In this document: piece after piece, positions 34,209-44,494 of the stretch
Layout of the letters: each line of letters starts with the position of its first letter
How positions within the stretch are numbered: the stretch's first letter is position 1
Notes under the pieces: model-generated
The model's input: the letters and a program-made list of their open reading frames with translations, nothing else
Databases searched by the model: none
What the model was told of the DNA's origin: nothing
Translations under genes and position numbers: made by a program
Source: Madurella fahalii
Taxonomy: Eukaryota; Ascomycota; Sordariomycetes; Sordariales
Assembly (NCBI GenBank): GCA_029876055.1
Contig: CM056877.1
Coordinates: 1,736,001-1,800,000 of the forward strand
DNA length: 64,000 nucleotides
Direction: 5' to 3'

Positions 34209-35218
34209 ATGGCAGCAACACACTCTCCAGAGTACTCGGACGACGAGTTTGACTACGACGAGGAATACTTTTCTCGCACTTACCAACCGCTCTCAAACCT
34301 CCCCACCCCTCCACCCTCATCACGCGACTCGTTGGCCACTCAGAGCCCCAGATCCCTCCTGGAAGACGGAGGGCTCCTTGACTCGGTCCTGCTAGGTTCG
34401 TCGGAAGCTGCCTGCTTTGGAGTCTATCAGTTTCTCTAACAAGCACTCCCGTGATAGGCCCGGCAGTCCATTTGGTCAATCTCGTCCCTCCGGCGGCGTC
34501 GCTAGCCGTACCATCGGTTCCACTCGTCCACGAGATGCTCGTCCGCTCCGATCTGCCGCTGGATGCCATTGCCCTTGCCGTGTGCATTCTGGACTCGCTC
34601 AATTCCAAGTTCTCATTGAACTGGCGGCTGCTCTGTCCGTTGGCGCAGCGCGAGGCCCCCAGTGAGCTCACGAAGCGTCACACGCTCCCGGCCAGCCCGG
34701 TGGCCGCTGCCCAGCTCAATATCGACGCGGTCAACCCCGAGATTATCGTGCTCGCAGCACTCATGATTTCGGCCAAGTTCCTGGAGGATTGCCAAGAACC
34801 CACGCAGTACTACCGCTCGGCATGGGGGAAGAACATGTGGACGTGCGACCAAATCAACGTCACGGAAAGGTGCATCATGGAGAGCTTGGGCTACCGGATT
34901 CTGCCGCTGTGGGATGCTGGGCTCATTGCCGATGCGCTCAGCGATATGCAGCGCGCCGGAAGGCAGGCAGCACTTCCGCCCCAACCCAGGACTGGGGAAT
35001 CGCACAAGCGCTCCGTGAGCTCGGCCGATGCCTTATCGGGTCCAGCCCTCCCGCTGACGCCGGCGGAAACGCCAGTGTTAGAGAGTGGTCCTGCTGCTTG
35101 TCCCGTACGGGAAGACACCAGAGCAGTGTTCAGCGGTGATGGATCCACCTCGGTTGCTTGTTCGGTGCTTCACTTGCCTCCACGAGCGAAGAGAAAGGTG
35201 TCCCCCGCGGCCGGCTGA
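34209..35218 (+). CDS. Cyclin-domain protein (Pcl-like)
   Basis: The model is join(34209..34395,34458..35218), 315 aa, with a 62-nt intron (GTTCGT ... CTAAC ... ATAG) rebuilding LLDSVLLGPAVHLVNLV. The N-terminus is acidic and Tyr/Asp-rich (DDEFDYDEEYFSRTYQPLSN). The cyclin box covers about residues 75-210: VHEMLVRSDLPLDAIALAV, then NPEIIVLAALMISAKFLED, and WTCDQINVTERCIMESLGYRIL. These match the first cyclin fold of fungal Pcl1/2-type cyclins, which activate a Pho85-like CDK in growth and polarity. The Ser/Pro-rich tail ends in a KRK cluster. The subgroup is not certain. Confidence 0.8.
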
Positions 35219-35998
35219 GAGAGCTGGCACGTTGCTGGGTTGTGTTGAGCGGATGATATCGCTTCGTTTGGTGCTCGTGTGCTTTTATTGATCACCAACA
35301 CATCGTCATTAATTGCTGGTTTTTGCATACATCACACCAAAGGTATTTATTTGCATCGCGGACGATGGAGCGGAACGGATATGGACACGGGGCCTGGCAT
35401 GCATTTCTTTACTACGGCGCGTTGGGCGTTCTCACATTAATTATACCACGGAAGGTCAGCGGGTTGTCGAGCTCATAGCAGTTGATAACCTAACTAGTTT
35501 GCCTACCTAGTTATTGATGCATAATGCCACGTCGGATTCTTTTCCGTCGTCAATAAATAATTAAGTAGCCGCTCTTATGTGATTGCCAGGCCCTGCAGAG
35601 ATAGGCTATCAGGTCTCAGCACTACGTATGGACGGCCAAACCTGAATACATCATCGTGATGCCCCCAATGGTGGTTTGTGCGCAAGAGCAAGCAAGCGGT
35701 CAGCCGTGCACGGGCCATACGCCTTAGTAGGGCATTGATAAGGAACTCGATGCGCGGTCGGCGCGGTGTCGAGCTTGGGGCCATGCAACAAAATCGTCTT
35801 GCTACATCCTTTTCCATGGCCACTTTTCGTTGACTTTTATTCTTCTTTTGCGAATATCAGCCCGTTGGCGTAACTGGGAATTGCCCATATACACACGATG
35901 AGAGTTAGTTGATTGGCCAACAGCTTTATTCTTATTGGGCTTTCAACCTCAGCCGACTTGGGCCGTCCCTACCGCCCTTACCACCCCACTTGCCAAAC
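35219..35998. other. Intergenic region, 780 bp
   Basis: AT-rich 3' flank of the cyclin gene and promoter of the phosphatase gene. No gene or RNA was seen. Confidence 0.5.
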
Positions 35999-37531
35999 AT
36001 GAGCGACCTCGACAGGTGAGTCTCGCGCGCCATCGGCACCGAGATTTGAGATATTGGGTACCGATGCTAACACCTGTGCGCCAGGGCGATCGCCCAACTA
36101 CGAGCATGCCGGCCCATCCCCGAAGCCGAAGTCCGCCAACTCTGCCACAAAGCGAGGGAGCTGCTCATTGAGGAGGGAAATGTCGTCACAGTCAACGCGC
36201 CGGTAACGGTATGTGCTCGCTCTCCGGGCGGTCGAGCGTAGTTCTCTGATCCGATTGCACGCCACAGATATGCGGAGATATCCATGGCCAGTTCCATGAC
36301 TTGATGGAGCTGTTCCGCGTCGGCGGCGACGTCCCCGACACGAACTACCTCTTCATGGGTGCGTGAGCGAGCGTCCACCTCCCCTTCCCGGGAACCAGAC
36401 GCCCGTTGGCTAACACGGCGTTCCCGCTCCACAGGCGACTTCGTTGACCGCGGCTTCTACTCGCTCGAATCCTTCCTCCTCCTCCTCTGCCTGAAGGTGC
36501 GGTATCCGGACCGCATGACGCTCATTCGCGGCAACCACGAGTCGCGCCAGATCACCACCGTCTACGGCTTCTACGATGAGTGCCTGCGCAAGTACGGCAG
36601 CGCCAACGTGTGGCGCTACTGCTGCGATGTTTTTGACTACCTCGCGTTGGGAGCCATCGTCCTCGGCGCCTCCAACACGATGCCGGCGACCAGCGGCCAG
36701 CCCATGTCATCGCCTTCCGGGGACGAGGTCGAGATTGAGGTGCTTAATGCCCATAGGGAGGTCATATCACAGTTTCTGAGGCAGAAGGAGAATAAGGCCG
36801 CCAAGAGCGCCAATCCTAACGGGGGAATGAGCAACGGGGTGGCCGGGGACAGCGCCGGCAGCGGCAGCGGCAGCGGTAGTGAACCGGCATCAGCCCCAGC
36901 AAACACCGGCCCGCCGGGGTCAGGAGCGTCGGGATCAAGCGGCGGGTCGGTCGGCAACCCCGCGGGCGCCGTCCTGTGCGTGCACGGGGGTCTGAGCCCC
37001 CTGATCGACATGGTGGATAAGATCCGCCTGCTCGACCGCAAACAGGAGGTGCCCCACGAGGGAGCCATGTGCGACCTGCTATGGTCGGATCCGGACGAGA
37101 TTGACGGCTGGGGTCTGTCGCCACGCGGCGCGGGGTTCCTGTTTGGCGCCGACATCGTCAAGGTGTTTAACCATCGCAACGACCTCAGCTTGATCGCGCG
37201 CGCGCACCAGCTCGTCATGGAAGGATTCAAGGAGATGTTTGATGCCAGCATCGTCACGGTGTGGTCGGCGCCCAACTACTGTTACCGCTGCGGCAACGTG
37301 GCGGCGCTGCTCGAGCTGTCGGAGGACGAATCGGGGCTGGGCGTGTTGGCGCGCAGCAACGGGGAGGTGAACCGGAGCGACGGAGGGGCCGCGCCGCGCG
37401 GCGTGCTGATGGAGAACGATCTGATGGGCGGTAGGAGCGGGCCGGCTAGGAGGTACCGCGTCTTCCAGGCGGCGCCGCAGGACTCGAGGGGGATGCCGGC
37501 CAAGAAGCCGGTGGCTGACTACTTTTTGTGA
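35999..37531 (+). CDS. PP2A/PP4-family serine/threonine phosphatase with large insert
   Basis: The four-exon model is join(35999..36015,36085..36208,36268..36358,36435..37531), 442 aa; introns are 69, 59 and 76 nt. The start MSDLDRAIAQLRACRPI resembles PP4/Ppg1-type catalytic subunits. Metal-binding motifs are intact: GDIHGQ, GDFVDRG and RGNHESR, then the HGGLSP histidine and the RAHQLV and SAPNYCYRCGN segments. The C-terminus DYFL is the methylation and regulatory-subunit motif of the family. A Gly/Ser/Asn-rich insert of about 100 residues lies between the FDYLALGAIV strand and VLCVHGGLSP, where PP4 has only a few residues; a second shorter insert precedes the C-terminus. The insert has no intron signals. 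Exact assignment (PP4 or Ppg1) needs a tree. Confidence 0.88.
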
Positions 37532-37765
37532 TGTCGGGGACACTCCATCATGACGACGACGAGCAACGACAAAGAGCCGACGCTTGGCTTGGTTAGTTTA
37601 AGCGATGACGGTGAAGACCCGGCCGGCTACGCCAGGACGCGACAGGACAGGACAGGGACTGAGAGGAAGGAACCATTGTTTGTATGCACTGTACCATACC
37701 ATACCTTAACCATGACTAGGTCAACCCGCAAACCGCCATTCCCTCCCCTCTGTCCCTATCCTCCC

Positions 37766-38770
37766 CTAACTGTCCCAACCCTGCATCCGCGTATCCATCT
37801 CCTGCTCCACCCGGCTCCTCCAAAACCCCCAATACCCCCTATCCACCCCAAACGCAGCATGCCGCTCCATCAGCGCTACCGCCCGCCTCACCTTCCCGAG
37901 CTCGATATCTCCCAGGGGCTCCAGCTTCGCCTCTAGCTCGTCCGGCTCCCACCCTTGCTCCTCCAGGAACCGGACCACCCGGAAGGCGAGATCGTACACG
38001 GCCCGCAGCAGCCGGCCCGCCTGCCCGCCCCGCAGCACCGCCCCGGCCACTGGCGCAACCGTCGACGCGTCCCCCTCGGCCTGGTAGCTGCTCACCACGC
38101 GCCCGTCGACGCTGATAGTCACGGTCGACGTGCTCCGCCCCGTCGTCGGCGAGATGGCGCCGTGCGATCGGTAGCTGTACTCGCGCGGCGCCTGCTCGTC
38201 GTGGTCGTGGCCGCTGCGCCGCCGCCGCCGCTGCTGCTGTAGGTAGGCGAGGCTGGGTGGTGGCTGGATGGACCAGGCTGGGGGCTCCGTCATCTGTAGT
38301 AGTTGTTGCTGTTGCTGCTGTTGTTGTGGGTCTGTGGTAGCGGTGGTGGTATCCCCTGGGAAGGGCAAGGTGGGGAGGGCGGGGAGGTGATGTTTGAGGG
38401 CGTGGGCGCGGATGGCGATGTTGCGGAGGTGGAGGAGGAGGGTGAGGGCTTTGACGAAGATGGCGGTCTGGGAGGGACCTGCTGCCGGGGGGTTGGCGCG
38501 ACGTCGGGAATGGTCGGAGGGGGTGGCGGTCTTGAGGAGGGCACGGACGTGGTGTTTGGCGGCGACGGTTGCTGTGTAAAGGGCGCGGAGGGGCTTGTCG
38601 GTAATGTCGCCGCGGCGGAGGCGGATGGGGCCGGCGTGGGATTGGAGGAAGGGGCCGTTGAAGAAATCGTGCGGGAATGGATTGTTCATGAGGTGGCGGG
38701 AAAGGAAATCGTTAGAGCTGTGGCGGGAGCTGTGGCGGAAGAAGTCGTTGGGATGATAGAAATAGGACAT
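37766..38770 (-). CDS. Uncharacterised basic, Gln- and His-rich protein
   Basis: A single open frame of 334 aa starts at ATG 38770 (MSYFYHPNDFFRHSSRHSSN). The N-terminal third is rich in His, Phe and Arg; two predicted helical stretches follow (ALYTATVAAKHHVRALLK and KALTLLLHLRNIAIRAHALK). An eight-Gln run sits near residue 150. A basic RRRRR cluster precedes a more folded C-terminal half with a leucine-rich helix (LLRAVYDLAFRVVRFLEEQG) and a WGFWRSRVEQEMDTR ending. No intron signal is needed. The nearest gene is the phosphatase, convergent and 234 bp away. I do not recognise a family; a role cannot be given. Confidence 0.7.
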   Translation of the reverse strand: MSYFYHPNDFFRHSSRHSSNDFLSRHLMNNPFPHDFFNGPFLQSHAGPIRLRRGDITDKPLRALYTATVAAKHHVRALLKTATPSDHSRRRANPPAAGPSQTAIFVKALTLLLHLRNIAIRAHALKHHLPALPTLPFPGDTTTATTDPQQQQQQQQLLQMTEPPAWSIQPPPSLAYLQQQRRRRRSGHDHDEQAPREYSYRSHGAISPTTGRSTSTVTISVDGRVVSSYQAEGDASTVAPVAGAVLRGGQAGRLLRAVYDLAFRVVRFLEEQGWEPDELEAKLEPLGDIELGKVRRAVALMERHAAFGVDRGYWGFWRSRVEQEMDTRMQGWDS

Positions 38771-39378
38771 TATGTCTACTGTATGACGGTTGGCGTGCTG
38801 GTGTTTCGAGTCTGGACGAGCCGGGATTTGACGCAGTTAACAGGTTCAGGTGTGCTGGACTGTTCGGTTATGACTCGCAATGGCGGCACAATGTCGAGAT
38901 TAAACCAGCAAGTCTCCTTTGTCTGGCATTTCGCTAGGGTTTGACGGCAGCCCCTCAAAGAACCATGACGGATCCGGAGATTGCAATTCGGACAGCCAGT
39001 GCGCCAAATCCGGCGGATTCAGGGAGCATTGTTTTACTGACAGCCGTCCATTCCCATTTCCAAGCTATCAAGTCATGGCTCCAGATACGGTGAGCTGTTG
39101 GATGGCGTTGCCGACGGTTATATCGTCGACCTGGCAATCTGTCCCAGGCGCGCATCCCAGAGAGGTCCGCACCTCGTGAGGGTTAACGCCGGTCACCATT
39201 GATATACTTAGTTGGCAGTCAGCAGACACTCGGTTGATGATTATATCCCGCTCGGAATGATAACCTACAAATCGGTTGCCGCGAAGCAGTTGTTTTCTTC
39301 AACATCCGGAGCACATGGCACTGGCGACTCATGAGAAAAAGTAATGAAGCTGGAATCTGGTGTTCGGTTCTCTGATAA
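38771..39378. other. Intergenic region, 608 bp
   Basis: Promoter of the Gln-rich gene on one side and the 3' flank of the bZIP gene on the other. Contains a perfect CGGATCCGG palindrome at about 38970-38980 and a nearby CGGCGG. No gene was seen. Confidence 0.4.
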
Positions 39379-39879
39379 TTAGCTTGGGGATGAAGATTTT
39401 GGAATCACTGTGGCCGTATCATGCCGGATCGGTGAGGCTGCATTGGAAGATGTTGGCGACTTTCGAGATCCCAAGAGTGTCTCTAATCTCTGGAAGGCAT
39501 TTCCGGACTTGCTGCTCGGACAATGCAACCTACCGATCTCATCTCCGGGCGGCGTGGCAACCACGGAGACCAGGTATGATTCTATACAGCTGTCACTGAC
39601 TCCATAATGCCCCAGGAGATCACGCAGTTTCCGGTTTTCCTCTGCGACCTTGCGAGCTGCAACTTGGATCTCGACCGAGGCTTGGACACCGTTCAGCTCG
39701 GCCTGTCTCACTCGCTGCTCAAGTTCCTGGAGATACTCCCTCTTCCTTGCGCGAGAACGCCGCTGGTTATCCCGAATCCGGGTGCGACTTCTCGTTCCCT
39801 GTACAGTGTTAGTGATCGCATGTGATGAACGGGGCGAGGCCGGAAACGGGGGACTAACAGAGGAGGACATGGCAGTCAA
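39379..39879 (-). CDS. Small bZIP transcription factor
   Basis: The frame is open from ATG 39879, but 39799-39858 is a textbook 60-nt intron (GTTAGT donor, CACTAAC branch, GTACAG acceptor) whose length keeps the frame. Removing it gives complement(join(39379..39798,39859..39879)), 146 aa, starting MTAMSSSGTRSRTR. The basic region is RIRDNQRRSRARKREYLQEL, carrying the NxxxSR-type contact residues of fungal bZIPs (N, R, S and R in NQRRSRARK), followed by a short leucine zipper and an EENRKLRDLLGHYGV segment typical of small fungal bZIPs. Ser-rich C-terminus. The target genes are unknown. An alternative start is ATG 39870, three codons later. Confidence 0.88.
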   Translation of the reverse strand: MTAMSSSVSPPFPASPRSSHAITNTVQGTRSRTRIRDNQRRSRARKREYLQELEQRVRQAELNGVQASVEIQVAARKVAEENRKLRDLLGHYGVSDSCIESYLVSVVATPPGDEIGRLHCPSSKSGNAFQRLETLLGSRKSPTSSNAASPIRHDTATVIPKSSSPS

Positions 39880-40480
39880 TGACGTTTGAAAAAGCTGGGA
39901 ATTATGAGTAGAGCATTAGATAATTCGGTACATACTTCAGGAGTATGAAAGCAGGCAATAAGGGCATCTGATGGCCTTGAACTGATCCCAACATACAAGA
40001 AACTCATTTTCACTATTTGGTGTTCCGAGTTCCAGAAATCAAGCTGCCAAGCCGGCGCCGCCCCCGTCTTGGCGGGCCGGAAATCGGAGCAAACCCCGTG
40101 GAACGTCCCAGTTCGACCCTCTCCCGGTGGCCACCATAAAGAATGATTGACAACGAATGCTATGCCAGATCAAGGGTACAAGCGGTAAAAAAAATGAAAG
40201 AAAAAAAAAATGAAACCCTCCCCCCCCCCCCCCCCAACAGAAATTCTTGAGCTACGTTAGGCACCAGGAAGGCAACGCACTTCAACCAAATAGGGTTATC
40301 CAATGAAGATACGTAGTACTACGTGATAGTTGACTATACCAATGGAGTTGGAACTAAATAGTAGGGGCTGGGGAACTAGGAAATGGAAAGATGAAAGGAA
40401 AACAGTACAGAACAAAAGAAACCGGATTAGTTGCTCCTATTGGTCAACACAACTCATCGCATCTTTTCAACTACCATTCA
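39880..40480. other. Intergenic region with homopolymer tracts
   Basis: bZIP promoter and 5S upstream DNA. It includes A-rich runs (40189-40210) followed by a C16 run (40220-40235). No gene was seen. Confidence 0.5.
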
Positions 40481-40484
40481 TATA
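40481..40484 (+). promoter_or_regulatory. TATA element of 5S rRNA copy 1
   Basis: TATA at -28 to -25 from the 5S start. Copy 2 has TATA at almost the same distance, although the rest of the upstream sequence differs. Neurospora 5S genes are known to need a TATA element at about this place. Confidence 0.6.
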
Positions 40485-40508
40485 GACTGTGCCCGGTCTG
40501 AAACCATC

Positions 40509-40627
40509 ACATACGACCATACGCAGTAGAAAATACGGGATCCCGTCCGCTCTCCCTTAGTCAAGCTACTGACGGCCAGACTAGTAGTTGGGTCGGTGAC
40601 GACCAGCGAATCCCTGGTGTTGTATGT
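40509..40627 (+). rRNA. 5S rRNA, dispersed copy 1
   Basis: The 119-nt gene begins ACATACGACC and ends GTTGTATGT; the two ends pair as helix I. It shows the usual fungal 5S core (GATCCCGTCCGCTCTCCC, TAGTTGGGTCGGTGACGACC, GCGAATCCC). A T-rich stretch after 40627 can serve as pol III terminator. The gene is identical to 57344-57462. Confidence 0.96.
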
Positions 40628-40834
40628 TTTCCTTTCTCTCCTTTTTTTAGCCTTTTGTCTTTCCGATCATAGCCTAAGACCATGATACCCAGTTATCCAT
40701 CGAGACATGTATCGGTAGAAGTGGAGTTTTACGGGATATCGGAAAATTGATAGTGATACATAAATTTTAATTCTACGAAATACTTGCGTTAGTGGCCTCG
40801 TAGATCAAACATTGACATAACTAGAACTTAACTC

Positions 40835-41524
40835 TCACCACTGACGATCCTGCGGGGACGACGTCCTGTCTATTACGCCGTTTAATGCCTGCTTCTTCCA
40901 CCCCGCACGATACTTGTCCCGTTCGTCCCCTGTCAGCGCCTATCTCAGCCTGGCCTCGTAGTACCTCTCGGCCAAGGGAATCCAAGCAGGACGGCCAAGT
41001 TCTGCGTCGTCTCGTGCACGCACCGAGCACATTGGCCAAGAATTGACCCGCCATCGGGAATGGTTTCGGAGGTAAGCACCACGTTCTCCTTGGTTAGTTG
41101 ACGGGGACGATGCGGTGGTTGCAGAGCTCATAGGTCAGCTCAAAATGACAGATGGGACAAGGGTTGTTTGCAAGCAGCTAATTGCGAAGATACAACTTGT
41201 CGAACACATGCCCGCAAGGGAGCAGGGAGGGGTTAGTGTCTTCGCTGCCTTCATTCTGGGATCGAAGCGAGAGCTTGGACTGCATGCATATCGTACACAC
41301 GAGGTTGTCGCGGCAAGCGTAACAGAGGCTGTATATTGGGTCGGGGACGAAGCATTCGTTCTGCCCGGCTGTGTTACTTTGCATTTCGACGCAGTAGCGT
41401 TAGCTCAAAAAGGTGTTGGTTCGGAATGCCGACCGTTTGCGAGAGAGATGCGGAGGGTTTCCTCTTATATGTCCTGTTTTGGTCAGTGATCGACTGACAC
41501 GGGCTCCAGTTCGTGTTCAGCCAT
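40835..41524 (-). pseudogene. Decaying RING-finger protein gene
   Basis: On the minus strand the translation shows RING pieces in order: CTICMQ (first zinc pair), LPCGHVF, then NNPCPICHFELTYELCNHRI. Frame is broken between and after them. TAG (41178-41180) stands where a Trp is usual in the motif after the sixth zinc ligand, and that ligand is Tyr (41190-41192) rather than Cys. TAA (41094-41096) and TAG (40940-40942) interrupt otherwise protein-like sequence (LGRPAWIPLAERYYEARLR before it, ALTGDERDKYRAGWKKQALN after it), and a frameshift falls near 41010-41020. The N-terminal part from ATG 41524 also changes frame, but there an intron ending near 41375 could explain it. No splice sites flank the three downstream stops. 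The product would have been an E3-ligase-like protein. A multi-intron real gene is the alternative. Confidence 0.6.
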
Positions 41525-41752
41525 GACGGAATCTGTTCGCCGTAGCAGAACCGCGGCAACGCTGGCCCATTATCTCGCCGGGTGCAATGAAACAAGGCAA
41601 AACAAGTGGTATCATGGGGACAACGGGCGGATGCTGTTCAGTCAATGGAGATTTTCCGCCGTTGACGGGGGATGGGCAACGGATTTTATGCGGAAACATT
41701 GGATTCATGTACAATACAACTCAAAAGCCCCGGTGAGCCAAGCAGGGCGGTA

Positions 41753-42213
41753 TCATGAGGCCTCTGCGCCCGCCTGTTGTGCCGCCTTCTCCTTTCGCCT
41801 TTGTTCGTGCTCGATGATCTGCTTGCTCCAGCTGCGCAAGACAACCACAGTCAGCTATGTCACGCAAAACAGGACCACAGCGCCAACATACTATCTGCTT
41901 GGGTAGAAGCGATCGGGCTCGGGCATTTTGTGCCTGTGCTCACGCTCGGCGCTCAGCTTCCACGTCAGGGCCGTGAGGCCGAAGATGACGAGACCGAAGA
42001 CAGCCGTGTTGGCCTTCCAGTTGGACGGCTGCGCATACCAACCACCGGCCGGCGACCAGACGTGCTTGGGATAGCTGTTGAGTCGGCGTCGGTTAGAGGT
42101 CGGGTTGCGGGCATTCGGATCACGATGCGCGAGACTCACGGGATCTTGGGACCGCCGCCCTACGCCTCCAGTCAGCAAGCCGCAGAGCCAATTGAACTAA
42201 GGAAACATACCAT
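41753..42213 (-). CDS. Small mitochondrial-type single-helix membrane protein
   Basis: The four-exon model is complement(join(41753..41831,41892..42074,42140..42159,42211..42213)), 94 aa. The first exon is only the ATG, cut by a GTATGT donor; the second has 20 nt. All junctions keep the frame and give MGGGPKIPYPKHVWSPAGGW at the N-terminus, then YAQPSNWKANTAVFGLVIFG, a 17-residue helix, and a charged tail with FYPSRYWSKQIIEHE. The short length, the single helix and the Trp/Pro-rich head fit an accessory subunit of mitochondrial complex I, which I think likely from memory of fungal sequences but cannot prove. It shares a 509-bp promoter region with MRPL3, also a mitochondrial protein gene. Confidence 0.82.
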
Positions 42214-42722
42214 TGTGATTTAGATAGCGTGGGAAAGGCGCGGGATTGCCTGGGTATCGATGTTAAACCTCGAGTGTCGTTGGAGAAACCAATCAATTGC
42301 TGCGAAAATGGCGAATGGTTAATCCGGTACGGGCTGTCGAGACAGGACGGGAAGCTAGGTACCTTAAGCTAGGTCACCCGGGCCTGAACCCGCGTTGCAG
42401 CTTTTGGAGAGTCGCAGCCCAGAATCCAGCATTCTGGTGGGGCCTTGGTCAACGACCGCAGTAATTCAAAAAAGCGCCAACTTGGATTATGTCAGCCAAT
42501 TATTTCGTGATCCCTGCAGCGGCACTGGCCGAGAACACTCTCGCATTGGAGAACTTTTTTTCCTCTCCGTGTCTGACGGCGACTTGGGAAGAAAGGCACC
42601 AGCACGCGACCGGCAGGACACCACCCATTGCAGCGCCCGTCTTTTTCCACGACCCGGGCCCCGGCACACCGCGAAACCTCCCCCCGGGCAATCGACCCAA
42701 CTCGAGTCCCAGAGTGTCGCCC
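42214..42722. promoter_or_regulatory. Shared promoter region of two mitochondrial-type genes
   Basis: 509 bp between two divergent start codons. AGCTAGGTACCTTAAGCTAGG near 42353-42373 is a short direct repeat with palindromic parts. A frame upstream of MRPL3 is open but looks untranslated. Confidence 0.45.
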
Positions 42723-43991
42723 ATGAAGAGGTTACGACTCGACAGATGGACGAGCCAATTGCTCGTGGCTCGCCCGGGAGCCTCGCCGGCCTCAACTCCC
42801 GTGGCCGCTTTCCGAGGTGCATCCGCTCCTGGATACGCCGCCGCGCGGCACCAGTCGACAGCCCCGGCGCCCGCTGCTGAGAAGACAATCCCGGACGACT
42901 ACGACGGGACAGACCACACGCGTTTTCCGCCTTTAGAGAAACTCCCGCCTCGATCAACGAGCCTCCCATCCCCACTCCCGGAGCGGGCGCTCCAGTCACC
43001 GAAGCTGGCCGCTCTGCATGCCCGGTTATCCCTCTCCCACAAGCTCCCTCTCCAGACGCTGGCGCGCACGCTGGTCGACGCGTCGGCCGACAAGAACCCC
43101 CTATTCAACAACACGAACCTCGCCTTTGTCGGCCAGACCCTCATCAACTACCATGTCGCCGAGTGGCTCATGTGCCGGTACCCGCGTCTCCCCATGGACA
43201 TCTTTTACAGCGCCATGAAAGCCTTCGCCGGGCCCGCCGCGCTGCACCAAGTAGCCCGGTCGTGGGGTATCGAGCACGCGGCCGCGCCAGGTGGTGAGGT
43301 CGACCCGGGCCTGCTGCAGTTCTCACTGCACGACGCGGGCGAGACCATCGTCGGCTTCGGCTACACACGTGCCGAGGCGGAATACCTCGACAAGTTCAAG
43401 TTCCGGCGCGGCATCAGCAGCCGTGTAGTGCTGGACGACGACTTTGGCGAGACAGTCCACAACAAGCTCTCCAACGAAGCCCTCGCCGCCCGCTCCGACA
43501 CCGAGTACGGCAACCAGCTGACGCGGTCCCTGGCCGAGAAGGCCTTCGCCACGTGCGCGCGCGCCGTCGTCGGCGCCGTGTACGCCCACAGCGGGCGGGA
43601 GACGGTCAAGGCCTTCGTCAAGGCTCACATCCTCTCGCGCACGCTCGACCTCTCTAAGCTCTTCAGCTTCAAGAAGCCCACGACCGAGCTCTCGCTCCTC
43701 TGCGCCCGCGAGGACTTTGAGCCGCCCGTCGCGCGCCTCCTCTCGGAGACGGGCCGGCTCTCGCGCACGCCCGTCTTCGTCGTGGGCATCTACTCGGGCA
43801 ACGACAAGCTCGGCGAGGCCGCCGCGCCCTCGCTCGAGCAGGCCCGCTACAAGGCGGCCATGAACGCTCTCAAGAGCTGGTACCTGTACAGCCCCGGCGA
43901 GCACGTCCGCGTGCCGAGCGACATGCAGAGCGAGGACGCCAGGCCCTGGGAGCCGGCGTATATCGACATTGGCGAGATTGTCGGGCGGTAA
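42723..43991 (+). CDS. MRPL3: Mitochondrial large-subunit ribosomal protein mL44
   Basis: This is a structural protein of the mitochondrial 54S subunit, with an inactive RNase III-like fold and a dsRNA-binding domain. One exon, 422 aa, with start ATG 42723 (MKRLRLDRWTSQLLVARPGA), an Arg/Ser-rich mitochondrial presequence; the frame is open further upstream, but the added residues do not look like a presequence. The RNase III-like part includes NTNLAFVGQTLINYHVAEWL and RYPRLPMDIFYSAMKAFAGP; the catalytic acidic residues of true RNase III are not evident. The dsRNA-binding-like C-terminal part has FVVGIYSGNDKLGEAAAPSL and QARYKAAMNALKSWYLYSPG. Length fits fungal homologues. Confidence 0.9.
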   Translation: MKRLRLDRWTSQLLVARPGASPASTPVAAFRGASAPGYAAARHQSTAPAPAAEKTIPDDYDGTDHTRFPPLEKLPPRSTSLPSPLPERALQSPKLAALHARLSLSHKLPLQTLARTLVDASADKNPLFNNTNLAFVGQTLINYHVAEWLMCRYPRLPMDIFYSAMKAFAGPAALHQVARSWGIEHAAAPGGEVDPGLLQFSLHDAGETIVGFGYTRAEAEYLDKFKFRRGISSRVVLDDDFGETVHNKLSNEALAARSDTEYGNQLTRSLAEKAFATCARAVVGAVYAHSGRETVKAFVKAHILSRTLDLSKLFSFKKPTTELSLLCAREDFEPPVARLLSETGRLSRTPVFVVGIYSGNDKLGEAAAPSLEQARYKAAMNALKSWYLYSPGEHVRVPSDMQSEDARPWEPAYIDIGEIVGR

Positions 43992-44494
43992 GGGTGATCC
44001 CGGATTTGCGTAGGGAAGGATAGGCCTGCTCAGATGGGAAGTAAACGACGCTTTGGGAGTGGGAAGCGAAGGCACCGAGGAGCACCGCCGCCGTCTTCGG
44101 ACACTAGGTGAGGAGGGGATGGAATTTCCGCTTTCCACGTTTTACCAACGACGGGAAAGGGCGGGACATTGTATTGTACCATTTTAGCACATCGCAACAT
44201 CCATCAGCATCGGCAAAGCAAAGGTGCCGCTTCCCGATGCGGTTGATCATGGGGAGGATCTTGGGAATGCGAGACATGGGACGAGTCATCTGGCCGTGTC
44301 AGTATAGCAGTGTATGTATGCATGTATGTATAGTATTTTGCCGTACTCAGAAGGGCTCCATGTCGAAAAGAATGCATGTACACTTGGGCCATGAAGAGAG
44401 GGCGGGTATTAATGGTGGATATGTTGTCCCCAAGACCCCATCTATTGAGGGCATCAGCTCTACACCATCACCACCCACAACTACCCCTCGACAC
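43992..44494. other. Convergent 3' flanks, 503 bp
   Basis: Between MRPL3 and the lipase gene. Contains a (GTAT)n-like run at about 44311-44334. No gene was seen. Confidence 0.5.
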
